A DNA stretch of 64,000 nucleotides. Source: Hyphomicrobiaceae bacterium (GTDB taxonomy: Bacteria > Pseudomonadota > Alphaproteobacteria > Rhizobiales > Hyphomicrobiaceae). The notes below the pieces were generated by a model. That model made no database searches. It saw nothing but the letters and a program-made list of their open reading frames with translations, and was not told the DNA's origin. Below are positions 39,854 through 48,792 of the stretch, in pieces; position 1 is the stretch's first letter; each line of letters opens with the position of its first letter. The stretch lies in the NCBI GenBank assembly GCA_021730785.1, contig JAKFWF010000067.1:1-64000 (forward strand), given 5' to 3'. The translations under genes were made by a program, and so were the position numbers.

Positions 39854-41440
39854 ATGCGCTCCTTCCACTTTCCCGGCCGTTCGACCGTGCATGCCCGCCG
39901 CGCGATGGTCGCCACCTCCCACCCGTCGGCCAGTTTGACGGCAATCGAGATCCTGAAGAAGGGCGGCAATGCGGTCGACGCGGCAATCGCAACCATCGCC
40001 GTGCTGTGCGTCGTCGAACCGGCCATGACCGGCATCGGCGGCGACTGTTTTGCCATCCTCTCGAAGCCTGGGCAGAAGCTCATCGCCCTCAACGCCTCCG
40101 GCAAGGCGCCGAAAGCTGCCACCGCCGCCTGGTATGCCAAGCAGGGCATCGGCCAGATCGAGCTGCAAAGTGCGCACGCCGTCACCGTTCCCGGCGCCAT
40201 CGACGGCTGGGCGCGGCTGCTGCAGGACCACGGCACGATGTCGTTCGCGCAGGTTCTGGCACCCGCCATCGACTTTGCCGATAACGGGTTCGTCGTCGCC
40301 CCGCGCGTCGCCCACGACTGGGCGAAGGCGGTACACAAGATCAAGATGAACAAGGCCGCCGCCAAGCATCTGCTGAAGGACGGCCGCAGCCCCCGGGTCG
40401 GCGAGGTCTTCACCTTCAAGGCCCTGGCACGCACCTTGAAGGCGATCGCCCGGGACGGGCGCGATGGCTTCTACGGCGGCGAAGTGGCGGCCGACATGGT
40501 GGCCGAGCTGAAGGCCCTGGGTGGCCTGCATACGCTCGCCGATTTCGCGGCACAGTCGTGTGCTTACGACGATACCATCCAGGTCGGCTACAACGGCGTC
40601 GATCTGCACGAACTGCCACCCAACATGCACGGCATCGTTGCGCTGATCATGCTGAAGATGCTGGCGAAACTCGGCCGCCTGTCCGACAGCCCGACCGCGC
40701 CCGAGCGCTACCACGTGATGATGGAAGCCGCCCGCCTCGCCTACGGCATGCGCGACCGCTTCGTTGCCGACCCGGCGATGGTCAAGGTCCCGGTCGACTT
40801 CATGCTGGCCGACAAGACGATCGACACGCTGGTCAAGCGCATCGACCGCAAGCGGGTAACGCCCGACCTCGGGCCCATGCCCGAGCCCAAGGGCTCCGAC
40901 ACCGTCTGCTTCTCGATCGCGGACGAAAACGGCATGGTGGTGTCGTTCATCAATTCGCTGTTCGCCGACTTCGGCTCGGGGCTCGCCGCGCCGAAGTCGG
41001 GCGTCGTGTTCCACAATCGCGGCCAGGGCTTCGTACTCGATCCCAGGCACCCCAACTGCATCGCGCCCGGCAAGCGGCCGATGCATACGCTGGTGCCGGC
41101 GATGGCCATGCAGGGCGGCGAGCCGCTGGCTGCGTTCGGCGTGATGGGGGCGGCCTTCCAGCCCATCGGCCACGTCTACATCATGACCAACATGCTCGAT
41201 TACGGTCTCGATCCGCAGGAGGCGATCGACTGCCCGCGGATGTTCTTCGAGGGCGGTGAGATCCTGATGGAATCCGGCATCCCGGCCGCCACCGCCGAGC
41301 ATATGGCGCTGATGGGGCACAAAATCGCGCTGCGGGCCATTCCCTGGGGTGGCGCGCAAATGGTGGCGTTTGACCGCGCCAACGGCACGCTGATCGGGGC
41401 CTCGGACGCGCGCAAGGATGGCTTGGCACTCGGCTACTGA
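39854..41440 (+). CDS. gamma-glutamyltransferase family protein
   Basis: A 528-residue member of the Ntn-hydrolase gamma-glutamyltransferase family, made as a precursor that self-cleaves. ATG 39854 (MRSFHFPGRSTVHARRAMVA) is preceded by a purine-poor leader; the longer ORF has no better site. Features: HPSASLTAIEILKKGGNAVD and TGIGGDCFAIL in the large subunit, then the probable new N-terminal Thr in SDTVCFSIADENGM, followed by SLFADFGSGLA. It has no obvious signal peptide, unlike periplasmic GGTs, and could be a cephalosporin acylase or a GGT-like cytosolic hydrolase. Confidence 0.88.
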   Translation: MRSFHFPGRSTVHARRAMVATSHPSASLTAIEILKKGGNAVDAAIATIAVLCVVEPAMTGIGGDCFAILSKPGQKLIALNASGKAPKAATAAWYAKQGIGQIELQSAHAVTVPGAIDGWARLLQDHGTMSFAQVLAPAIDFADNGFVVAPRVAHDWAKAVHKIKMNKAAAKHLLKDGRSPRVGEVFTFKALARTLKAIARDGRDGFYGGEVAADMVAELKALGGLHTLADFAAQSCAYDDTIQVGYNGVDLHELPPNMHGIVALIMLKMLAKLGRLSDSPTAPERYHVMMEAARLAYGMRDRFVADPAMVKVPVDFMLADKTIDTLVKRIDRKRVTPDLGPMPEPKGSDTVCFSIADENGMVVSFINSLFADFGSGLAAPKSGVVFHNRGQGFVLDPRHPNCIAPGKRPMHTLVPAMAMQGGEPLAAFGVMGAAFQPIGHVYIMTNMLDYGLDPQEAIDCPRMFFEGGEILMESGIPAATAEHMALMGHKIALRAIPWGGAQMVAFDRANGTLIGASDARKDGLALGY

Positions 41441-41446
41441 TGCCGG

Positions 41447-42295
41447 CTATCTCAGATTCGCCGCGGTTGCGCGCAGGCCGGCGAGGATCGGCTCATAGGC
41501 TTCCTCGTCGCGCGCTTGCGGATAGACCATGAAGACGGGATAGACGAACTTGCGCGCCCGCTTGTTGAGGCGCAGCCGGCCGCGCGCGATGTGCCCCTTC
41601 ACGTGGCGCAGGGGGAAGTAGCCCGAGGCGTGGTTGGCAAGCAGGAAATCGAGCGCCGCCGACCCGATGTCGAGGTTGAGGCCGGTTTGCACCTGGGTCG
41701 GGTAGGCCGCCGCGTGGTCGAGCTCAAAGTCGTGGCCCCAGTCGACGAACACATACTCCGCCTGACCGCGCTTGGCGCCGCCCGGCTGGTTCGACACCTG
41801 CACGATCTCCTCGTCGAACAGATACTCGATGGCAAGGCCCGGCGGCTGGGTCGGCCGGTACATGACGGCGAGATCGAGCGTGCCTTCGACCAGTCGTTGG
41901 GTCAGGTCGCGGGCGGACGCGGCACTAGCCGACACGGCGATATCGGGGATGTTCTGGCGCAGCCAGGCGACCCACTTGATCAGCAGCCCATCCCATAGGC
42001 TCGGGCCCGCGCCGACGGTGAGATGATCGCGGTGCTGTGCCGACAGGCCGACTTCGAGCTGGGCGCGCTGCCATACGCGGACCATGGCGAGTGCGTGCTT
42101 CTGAAACTGGTTGCCGGCCGAGGTGAGCGTCGCGCCGTGGTTGGAGCGGTCGAACAACGGGCGGCCCAGGCTGTCCTCGAGCCCTTTGATGCGAGCGCTC
42201 ACGGTCGACTGCGTGACGTTCATCATGCGCGCAGCTTCGATGAAGCTGCCGGTGTCGGCGACAGTCAGAAATGTGCGGGCAAGAATGATGTCCAT
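41447..42295 (-). CDS. LysR-family transcriptional regulator
   Basis: A 282-residue DNA-binding regulator. Start ATG 42293-42295 (MDIILARTFLTVADTGSFIE) fits the family; the upstream TTG start does not. The N-terminal winged HTH covers FIEAARMMNVTQSTVSARIK and LEDSLGRPLFDRSNHG. The C-terminal two-lobe co-inducer domain follows. It is convergent with the gamma-glutamyltransferase gene (7 nt apart) and divergent from the Lys/Ala miniprotein gene across a 239-nt region that contains a perfect 19-nt palindrome, probably its operator. Confidence 0.9.
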   Translation of the reverse strand: MDIILARTFLTVADTGSFIEAARMMNVTQSTVSARIKGLEDSLGRPLFDRSNHGATLTSAGNQFQKHALAMVRVWQRAQLEVGLSAQHRDHLTVGAGPSLWDGLLIKWVAWLRQNIPDIAVSASAASARDLTQRLVEGTLDLAVMYRPTQPPGLAIEYLFDEEIVQVSNQPGGAKRGQAEYVFVDWGHDFELDHAAAYPTQVQTGLNLDIGSAALDFLLANHASGYFPLRHVKGHIARGRLRLNKRARKFVYPVFMVYPQARDEEAYEPILAGLRATAANLR

Positions 42296-42382
42296 GGCGG
42301 TGTGTGGACCTTCTGGCAATCGCGGACTGCTGGGCCCTTGATCATGACGGCGGCATCGTCCATATCTGGGACACTGGATTGT

Positions 42383-42401
42383 CTATCGAAAACTTCGATA
42401 G
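42383..42401. promoter_or_regulatory. perfect palindrome, candidate LysR operator
   Basis: CTATCGAA-AAC-TTCGATAG is a perfect 8+8 palindrome with a 3-nt centre (CTATCGAAAACTTCGATAG). It lies 88-106 nt upstream of the lysR start in the divergent gap. Its form and place (an A/T-containing dyad upstream of a LysR gene) match the usual LysR autoregulatory operator. That this regulator binds it is inference. Confidence 0.65.
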
Positions 42402-42534
42402 GGGTCACCGGAAAAATCCGTTTGCCCGCACATATGAATCTCTCGAATGTCTGACTCGCATCCTGAGTCGCTCGACTTTGGAGCAGGGCCCCGGACTACA
42501 CGGGGCGGGCAATCGAGAGAAAAGGACCACTACC

Positions 42535-42627
42535 ATGAAGGCTCCAGCCAAGAAGACCGCCGCTCCCGCCAAGAAGGCAACTGCGAAGGCTCCGGCCAAG
42601 AAGGTCGCTGCTAAGAAGAAGAAGTAA
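42535..42627 (+). CDS. 30-residue Lys/Ala/Pro-rich basic miniprotein
   Basis: A tiny ORF with a good AAAGGA 9 nt before ATG 42535. The product begins MKAPAKKTAAPAKKATAKAP and ends KKVAAKKKK, made of AKKA/APAKK repeats like histone H1 tails. It is probably DNA- or RNA-binding (inference). No similar-length family is named with certainty. It is the end of a longer ORF in the track, but only this ATG has a ribosome-binding site. It lies 37 nt upstream of the next small gene on the same strand. Confidence 0.65.
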   Translation: MKAPAKKTAAPAKKATAKAPAKKVAAKKKK

Positions 42628-42664
42628 TCTGCCGTTCGTCTGATTCAGTGAAGGACCCAAGGGC

Positions 42665-42997
42665 ATGTCATCGTTCAAACGAGTGGTTTCAGGTCTCCTT
42701 GGTTCCTTCGCTCTCGTATCTCTACTGACCCCTGCCGACGCACTCACCGTCACCAACCGCGATGATAAGGAGCACAAACTCACGGTCATCGAGGGCGAAT
42801 TGAAGAAAGATCACGTGCTCAAGGCCGCCGGTGTTCTCGAAAATCTGTGCATAAAGGGCTGCGTCGTCCGACTGAACGATAGCGAGAACGACGAGTATGA
42901 ACTGGACGGTACCGAGGTCGTTTCCATCGAGGACGGCTATCTGTACTACGACGAGCAGCCGGAGGCGCCGCCGGGCGCCGCGCCAAAGCCGCAATAG
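42665..42997 (+). CDS. small exported hypothetical protein
   Basis: A 110-residue protein. A signal peptide (MSSFKRVVSGLLGSFALVSL, cleaved near ADA-LT) is followed by a small acidic domain with TVTNRDDKEHKLTVIEG, ENLCIKGCVVRLNDSEND (a CxxxC pair) and VVSIEDGYLYYDEQ, then a Pro-rich tail. Similar small proteins with TNRDxxxHxLTVIEG occur in Rhizobiales; function unknown. The two Cys suggest a disulfide. It is 37 nt after the miniprotein stop. Confidence 0.75.
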   Translation: MSSFKRVVSGLLGSFALVSLLTPADALTVTNRDDKEHKLTVIEGELKKDHVLKAAGVLENLCIKGCVVRLNDSENDEYELDGTEVVSIEDGYLYYDEQPEAPPGAAPKPQ

Positions 42998-43149
42998 TCG
43001 GCATCGATCTCCATCGAGCGCCTCGGACTTTTGTTCCCGACCCACTTGAGGGGTGCGGGCTCATTGCGTTTGCGCCGCGCGGGTTGTGGCACTAAAGCTC
43101 CCGTTGCAGAACCACCTGCAGCGACGAGGCGCGGAGGAAGCAAACGCAA

Positions 43150-45165
43150 ATGAACAAGAAAACCGCACCCAAGGGCGACATGGGGCAGGCCGGCATGGCC
43201 AATGCGGTCCGTGCCCTTGCCATGGATGCCGTGGAAGCCGCCAAGTCCGGTCATCCCGGCATGCCGATGGGCATGGCCGACGTCGCAACCGTGCTGTTCG
43301 GCGAGGTCATGCGCTATGACGCCTCCGATCCCGCCTGGCCCAACCGCGACCGCTTCATCCTGTCCGCTGGCCACGGTTCCATGCTGCTCTATGCGCTCCT
43401 CCATCTGACCGGCACCCCCGGCATGGACCTCGCGCAGCTGATGAAGTTCCGCCAGCTCGGCGCGAAGACCGCTGGCCATCCCGAGTTCGGCCATGCCGCC
43501 GGCATCGAGACGACCACGGGTCCGCTTGGCCAAGGCATCGCCAATGCGGTCGGATTTGCGCTGGCCGAACGGATCTGGAACGCCCGCCTCGGGAGCGATG
43601 TCATCGAGCATCGCACCTATTGCATCGCCGGCGACGGCTGCCTGATGGAGGGGATCAGCCACGAGGCGATCGGGCTCGCCGGCCATCTCGGCCTTGGGCG
43701 CCTGATCGTGCTGTTCGACGACAACGGCATCTCGATCGACGGTCCGACCAACTTATCCACATCGGAAAATCACATCGAGCGGTTCAAGGCCGCGGGCTGG
43801 AACACGCTGTCGGTCGATGGCCATGACCCGGTCGCAATCAAGGCTGCCCTCGGCGCTGCTCATGGCGACACGTCAAAGCCGTGGCTGATCGCCTGCAAGA
43901 CGGTAATCGGCATCGGCGCGCCAAAGAAACAGGGGACGGCCGGTGCGCACGGCTCGCCGCTTGGGCCCGACGAGATCAAGGGCACCCGAGAGGCATTGGG
44001 TTGGCCCCATGCGCCGTTCGTCATTCCAGCCGCCATCGCGTCCGCCTGGCGCGCGGCCGGTGCTCGTGGTGCCGCAGAGCGTAAGGCGTGGGCTGAGCGC
44101 TGGGCCAAGGTCGATGCGCAGGCGCGTGCGCGCTTCGCCGATCCGCTGGGGGGCGATGGTCGCCAGCTGCTGGTGGCGGCCATCAAGGCGGCGAAGACCA
44201 CATTTGCCGCCGACACGGCCAAGCGGGCAACACGCAACTGGTCCGAACTGACGCTGGATAAGATCACGGTCGCCCTGCCGGCGCTTGTCGGCGGCTCGGC
44301 CGACTTGACGGGGTCGAACAACACCAGGGCCAAGGGCCAGGCCGTCATCAAGCGCGACGATTTCGCCGGCACCTACATCCATTATGGCATTCGCGAGCAC
44401 GGCATGGCGGCCGCCATGAACGGCATGGCGCTGTATGGCGGCTTGGTGCCCTATGGTGGCACCTTCCTGGTTTTTACCGACTATTGCCGCCCGGCGATCC
44501 GCCTGTCGGCGTTGATGCGGCAGCGCGTGATCTACGTCATGACGCACGACAGCATCGGGCTCGGTGAAGATGGGCCGACGCACCAGCCGGTCGAGCATCT
44601 GGCGTCGCTGCGCTGCATGCCGAACCTGCAGGTGTTCCGCCCGGCCGACGCGCAGGAAACCGCCGAGTGCTGGGAATTGGCAGTGCTGTCGCAGCAGACG
44701 CCGTCGATCTTGGCGCTGTCGCGGCAGGCGGTGGCGAACTTGCGGATGGCGGCATCGTCCGAAAACTTGTCCGCGCAGGGTGGCTACGTCCTGCGTGCGC
44801 CCACTGCCAAGCGCGACGTGACGCTGATCGCCACGGGCACGGAAGTGGGGCTCGCAGTCGATGCCGTCGAAGTGCTGGCGAAGGCAGGTATCCATGCCGC
44901 CGTCGTGTCGCTGCCGTCGTTCGAATTGTTCCGCAAGCAGCCGGCGAGTTACCGCGAAGACGTGCTCGGAGTTGCACCCCGCATTGCCATCGAGGCTGCG
45001 GTGATGCAGGGCTGGCAGGAATGGTTGCGGCCGGCCGATCGCTTCATGGGACTGTCCGACTTCGGTGCGTCGGCTCCGGCGCCTGAGCTTTATGCGCACT
45101 TCGGACTGACGGTCGAGGCGATCGCCGCCACCGCAACCGCATTGGCTGGGGCCAAGCCGAAGTAG
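43150..45165 (+). CDS. tkt: transketolase
   Basis: Thiamine-diphosphate enzyme of the pentose phosphate and Calvin cycles; 671 residues, the normal length. Features: [20 protein letters not shown] (N-terminal), [14 protein letters not shown], the ThDP-binding [32 protein letters not shown] (catalytic His region), and KATFA-like helices before the transketolase pyrimidine domain starting [12 protein letters not shown]. The C-terminal domain is complete, ending LAGAKPK. recR follows 26 nt downstream. Confidence 0.97.
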   Translation: MNKKTAPKGDMGQAGMANAVRALAMDAVEAAKSGHPGMPMGMADVATVLFGEVMRYDASDPAWPNRDRFILSAGHGSMLLYALLHLTGTPGMDLAQLMKFRQLGAKTAGHPEFGHAAGIETTTGPLGQGIANAVGFALAERIWNARLGSDVIEHRTYCIAGDGCLMEGISHEAIGLAGHLGLGRLIVLFDDNGISIDGPTNLSTSENHIERFKAAGWNTLSVDGHDPVAIKAALGAAHGDTSKPWLIACKTVIGIGAPKKQGTAGAHGSPLGPDEIKGTREALGWPHAPFVIPAAIASAWRAAGARGAAERKAWAERWAKVDAQARARFADPLGGDGRQLLVAAIKAAKTTFAADTAKRATRNWSELTLDKITVALPALVGGSADLTGSNNTRAKGQAVIKRDDFAGTYIHYGIREHGMAAAMNGMALYGGLVPYGGTFLVFTDYCRPAIRLSALMRQRVIYVMTHDSIGLGEDGPTHQPVEHLASLRCMPNLQVFRPADAQETAECWELAVLSQQTPSILALSRQAVANLRMAASSENLSAQGGYVLRAPTAKRDVTLIATGTEVGLAVDAVEVLAKAGIHAAVVSLPSFELFRKQPASYREDVLGVAPRIAIEAAVMQGWQEWLRPADRFMGLSDFGASAPAPELYAHFGLTVEAIAATATALAGAKPK

Positions 45166-45191
45166 CTGGCGCTCTTGATGCGGGACTTCGC

Positions 45192-45809
45192 ATGGCTAAG
45201 AAAACCGCAGGTCCGGAGATCGAGCGGCTGATCCAGCTGCTGTCGCGCCTGCCGGGGCTTGGGCCACGGTCGGGTCGTAAGGCGGCGCTGGCACTGCTCA
45301 AGCGGCGGCAGGATCTGCTGGTGCCGCTCGCACAGGCATTGGCCAACGCTGCCGACAAGCTGATCGAATGCCCCACCTGCGGCAACATCGATACCACGAC
45401 GCCGTGCACCATCTGCCAGGACCAGCGGCGCGATGGCAGCCTCATCGTCGTGGTGGAAGAGATCGGCGATCTGTGGGCGCTGGAGCGGGCCGGCGTCATC
45501 AATGGACGCTATCATGTGCTGGGCGGTCACCTGTCGCCGCTCGATGGGGTCGGGCCTGAGCGGCTCAATATCGCCAGTCTATTGACGCGAGCGGCATCGG
45601 GCGAAGTGAAGGAAATCCTGCTCGCCCTCAACGCCACCGTCGAGGGTCAATCGACCGCACACTACGTGATGGAGCAACTGGAAGCGGTGACGCTGGCTGA
45701 GCCGCTGGTGGTGTCACGCTTGGCGCAAGGCGTGCCGGTCGGCGGCGAACTCGACTATCTGGACGAAGGCACGCTGGCGGCCGCCATCAAATCGCGCCGC
45801 AAGATTTGA
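45192..45809 (+). CDS. recR: recombination protein RecR
   Basis: A 205-residue recombination mediator that works with RecF and RecO to load RecA. Order of parts: helix-hairpin-helix ([17 protein letters not shown]), C4 zinc finger ([16 protein letters not shown]), Toprim domain ([14 protein letters not shown] and [18 protein letters not shown]) and the C-terminal Walker B-like/loop region [20 protein letters not shown]. It usually follows dnaX and ybaB; here it follows tkt. Confidence 0.96.
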   Translation: MAKKTAGPEIERLIQLLSRLPGLGPRSGRKAALALLKRRQDLLVPLAQALANAADKLIECPTCGNIDTTTPCTICQDQRRDGSLIVVVEEIGDLWALERAGVINGRYHVLGGHLSPLDGVGPERLNIASLLTRAASGEVKEILLALNATVEGQSTAHYVMEQLEAVTLAEPLVVSRLAQGVPVGGELDYLDEGTLAAAIKSRRKI

Positions 45810-45834
45810 CACCGGATGGGCGGAACCTGGCTCT

Positions 45835-47046
45835 CTACCGCCGCAGCCGGTCGAGCAGTTCGGCGGTTGGATAGCTGTCGGCAGCCATGCCGAATTTCAC
45901 CTGTGCGGCCTTGACCGCGGCCCGCGTGCCGGCGCCGAGCTTGCCGTCGGGCTCGCCAGCCGGGAAGCCGCGCCGGGTGAGCAGCGACTGCAGTTCGATC
46001 ATCTGAGTGGCGGCAAGCACCGGGATCGGTCCCTTGCCACGGTTCATGGCCGGCGCGCCCGTGATGCGCGTTGCGAGGTAGGCGGCCGTCACGGCATAAG
46101 TCAGCGACTGGTTCCATTTAAGGTAGATCTGGAAGTTGGGGTGGACGAGGAAGGCCGGCCCGCTGCGTCCCATCATCAGCACGAGGGAAGCTGGCGGACT
46201 GTCGGCTGGCAGCGGCCGACCGTCGGCGAGGGTCACGCCCCATTTCGTCCATTGTCCGGCCGGATGCTGGATCGCCAGATCCGCCTGCTCCCAGGGGAGC
46301 GCCGCCGGCACGCGAACCTCCTGCAGCCACGGCACGCCTGGCGCCCACCCCAGGCTCTTGATGAAGGCCGCCGTCGAGCCGATTACGTCGGCGGGGCTCT
46401 TCAGCAGATTGCGTTTGCCATCGCCGTCCCAGTCGAGCGCATGGTTGAAATAATGGGTGGGCAGGAACTGCGTCTGGCCCAGTTCGCCGGCCCACGAGCC
46501 GATCATTTCGGCGGCTTCCAGGTCACCGCGGTCGATGATCTTGAGGGCCGCCAAAAGTTCGGCACGGAACAACTCGCTGCGCCGGCAGTCGTAGGCGAGC
46601 GATGCGAGCGAACGCAGCACGGGTTTGTTGCCCATGCCCGATCCGAAGTCGCTCTCAAGCGCCCAGAACGCGGTGATGACGGCCGCCGGCACGCCGAAGT
46701 CCTTCTCGGCGCGGGCAAACAGCGCCTTGTGTTTTGCCACCTGCGCGATGCCGTTTTGCAGGCGCCCGCGCGAGGCGAGCTTGTCGGAAAACTCGAGGAA
46801 GCTTTGCGCGAAAAACTTCTGCCCGCGATCGGTCCAGATGATGTTCTGGTCGAGGGTGAGGTAAGGCGCTGCCGCTGCCATGGTGCGCGCGGTGATGCCC
46901 TGGGCGGCTGCTTCCCGCTTGAAGCCATCGAGCCAGCGGTTGAAATCGCCCGTGTTCTTGCAGGCCGTCGTGGTCTGCGCCACGGCGGTCGCGCACATCA
47001 TCAGTGTCGCGAACGCGAACAACGCCGTGCCGATGTTCCTACGCAT
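45835..47046 (-). CDS. lytic murein transglycosylase, MltB type with PG-binding domain
   Basis: A 403-residue exported peptidoglycan lyase. The signal peptide MRRNIGTALFAFATLMMCAT is cleaved near AVA-QT. The catalytic domain has the Glu in FWALESDFGSGMGNKP, and the GQTQFLPTHYFNHALDWDGDG and ALDWD segments typical of the MltB group (family 3). A C-terminal peptidoglycan-binding domain begins about residue 345 (TQMIELQSLLTRRGF, EPDGKLGAGTRAAVK). It cleaves glycan strands to 1,6-anhydromuropeptides. It is convergent with recR and is transcribed 117 nt downstream of pncB. Confidence 0.92.
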   Translation of the reverse strand: MRRNIGTALFAFATLMMCATAVAQTTTACKNTGDFNRWLDGFKREAAAQGITARTMAAAAPYLTLDQNIIWTDRGQKFFAQSFLEFSDKLASRGRLQNGIAQVAKHKALFARAEKDFGVPAAVITAFWALESDFGSGMGNKPVLRSLASLAYDCRRSELFRAELLAALKIIDRGDLEAAEMIGSWAGELGQTQFLPTHYFNHALDWDGDGKRNLLKSPADVIGSTAAFIKSLGWAPGVPWLQEVRVPAALPWEQADLAIQHPAGQWTKWGVTLADGRPLPADSPPASLVLMMGRSGPAFLVHPNFQIYLKWNQSLTYAVTAAYLATRITGAPAMNRGKGPIPVLAATQMIELQSLLTRRGFPAGEPDGKLGAGTRAAVKAAQVKFGMAADSYPTAELLDRLRR

Positions 47047-47163
47047 GATGCTGTACCCGTCGATATTGCAGAAGCGTTCTCACTGCCGCTCCAGAAACGC
47101 AATGGCAAGTGCCCGTCAAGCGCCGAACCGGGCACGGCACCTATGTGACGTGGGGGTGGCGAT

Positions 47164-48456
47164 TCAGACGACGACAGGCCGTGTCTGGACGTTGCTGTGG
47201 CCAAACACACGGGCGTAGCGGTCGACGGCGGCGCGGGGGCCGACCGCCTTGCTCATGTTGTCCGACAGCTTGACGGCCGGGTGCCCGTTGGCGGCCACCA
47301 CCTTGCACACGATCGAGAACGGATCGAGGCCGCCGCCCGGCACGAGGCCACGGAAATCGTTGGTCAGCAGCGTGCCCCAGCCGAAGCCGACGCGGATGCG
47401 GCCGGCGAAGTGACGGTGGATCGCCTCGATCGTCTCGACGTCGAGGCCATCCGAGAAGATCGCGAGCTTGGTCGAGGGGTCCTGCCCCCGCGCCTTCCAC
47501 CAGTTGATGGCGATTTCCCCGGCGAGCAGCGGATCGCCACTGTCGATGCGGATGCCGGTCCACTGGGCGAGCCAGTCGGGGGCCCGTTCGAGGAAGCCTT
47601 GCGTGCCGTAGGTGTCGGGCAAGATGATGCGCAGGTTGCCTTCGTAGTCCTGCTGCCAGTCGGCGAGCACCCGGTAGGGCGCCTCGGCGAGGGCGGCATC
47701 GTCCTCGGCAAGTGCGGCATAGACCATCGGCAGCTCGTGTGCGTTGGTGCCGATCGCCTCGACCTCGCGGCGCGCCGCAATGAGGCAGTTGGAGGTGCCC
47801 AGGAAGGCCTGGCCCAACCCTTCGTGCATGGCCTGCACGCACCAGTCCTGCCACAGGAACCCGTGCCGCCGTCGCGTGCCGAAGTCGGCGATGCGCAGGT
47901 TATCAAGGCGCCGCAGCCGCTCGATCTTTTCCCACACGCGCGTCATGGCGCGGGCGTACAGCACCTGCAGCTCGAACTTGCCGAGGCCGCGCAGCACCGC
48001 GCGCGAGCGCAACTCCATGATCACGGCCAGCGCCGGGATCTCCCACATCGTGGTCTCAATCCAGTTGCCGGCAAACACCAGTTCGAACTGCTCGCCCTGG
48101 CGTTCCAGGTGATAGTCGGGGAAGCGGAAGTTCTCGAGCCACGCCATGAAATCGGGCGCAAACATCTGCCGCTTGCCATAGAACGTGTTGCCGCGCAGCC
48201 AGGTGCTCTCACCGCGGGTCAGCTTGAGGCTGCGGATGTGGTCGAGCTGTTCGCGCAGTTCGCCGATGTCGATCAGCTTGGCGATCGGCACATGGGTTGC
48301 GCGGTTGATGATGCCGAACGTCACCTGCGTGCGCGACAGGCGGCGAAAGATCGTCTGCGCCATCAGCAACTTGTAGAAGTCGGTGTCGATCACCGAGCGC
48401 ACGATCGGATCGATCTTCCAAGTGTGATTGTAGACGCGGGCGGCGAGATCGGTCAC
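47164..48456 (-). CDS. pncB: nicotinate phosphoribosyltransferase
   Basis: NAD salvage enzyme converting nicotinate to its mononucleotide. Start GTG 48454-48456 gives VTDLAARVYNHTWKIDPIVR, matching the family beginning; AGGAG lies about 10 nt before it. The longer ORF to 48696 runs through the upstream tandem repeat and is not coding. Features: SVIDTDFYKLLMAQTIF, RQMFAPDFMAWLENF, AFLGTSNCLIAARRE, DSGDPLLAGEIAINWW and GVGFGWGTLL-type phosphate loop (RVGFGWGTLLTNDF). 430 residues, standard length. Confidence 0.94.
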   Translation of the reverse strand: MTDLAARVYNHTWKIDPIVRSVIDTDFYKLLMAQTIFRRLSRTQVTFGIINRATHVPIAKLIDIGELREQLDHIRSLKLTRGESTWLRGNTFYGKRQMFAPDFMAWLENFRFPDYHLERQGEQFELVFAGNWIETTMWEIPALAVIMELRSRAVLRGLGKFELQVLYARAMTRVWEKIERLRRLDNLRIADFGTRRRHGFLWQDWCVQAMHEGLGQAFLGTSNCLIAARREVEAIGTNAHELPMVYAALAEDDAALAEAPYRVLADWQQDYEGNLRIILPDTYGTQGFLERAPDWLAQWTGIRIDSGDPLLAGEIAINWWKARGQDPSTKLAIFSDGLDVETIEAIHRHFAGRIRVGFGWGTLLTNDFRGLVPGGGLDPFSIVCKVVAANGHPAVKLSDNMSKAVGPRAAVDRYARVFGHSNVQTRPVVV

Positions 48457-48554
48457 GGGGGCGAGGCTCCTGGCGGCGCTGCTCGGAGGAAGTGCGTCGC
48501 AAGGTGCCGAGCGTAAGGCGGGATTGGCTGATGGGGAAGGGGGCGAAGGGGGGC

Positions 48555-48615
48555 AGTAGGCAGTAGGGAGTAGGGAGTAGGGAGTAGGGAGTAGGGAGTA
48601 GGGAGTAGGGAGTAG
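48555..48615. repeat. heptanucleotide tandem repeat (AGTAGGG)n
   Basis: One variant AGTAGGC, seven perfect AGTAGGG units (48562-48610), and a partial AGTAG. It lies about 100 nt upstream of the pncB start codon. The minus strand reads CCCTACT. A 7-nt unit shifts the frame with each copy change, the hallmark of slippage-prone contingency repeats. On the minus strand the same sequence would read through all three frames as LLPTPYS-like repeats, explaining several shadow ORFs. Confidence 0.95.
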
Positions 48616-48739
48616 CACAGGCGCGTAGGGCCCAAACATCCGCTTGTGTCTTGCGCCGATGCACCCAGCGAACGGATAGTACGTGCGTGCACCCACGGTG
48701 CATCCGCATGACTACGGGGCCAACGGGCCACTCAAACGA

Positions 48740-48765
48740 AAACAGCCGCCCAGGGGCGGCTGTTT
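48740..48765 (-). terminator. intrinsic terminator of the first porin gene
   Basis: AAACAGCCGCC-CAGG-GGCGGCTGTTT, an 11-bp perfect stem with a 4-nt loop, lies 28 nt after the porin stop. On the minus strand it is followed by TTTCGTTTG. A strong rho-independent terminator. Confidence 0.9.
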
Positions 48766-48792
48766 CCTAAATCGCGGAGCAGATCAGGATCA

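Noticed and set aside
38843-41359. 838-residue minus-strand ORF opposite the SDR, YceI and gamma-glutamyltransferase genes
   Set aside because: It is the long antisense shadow of real genes in a GC-rich genome: no family motif, His/Arg-rich composition, and it crosses three confirmed plus-strand genes.
48555-48615. Possible CRISPR array
   Set aside because: Units are 7 nt with no spacers; it is a simple tandem repeat.
48456-48696. Longer N terminus for pncB running through the tandem repeat
   Set aside because: The family starts at the GTG at 48454-48456, which has its own ribosome-binding site; the extension encodes only heptamer-derived and low-complexity sequence.
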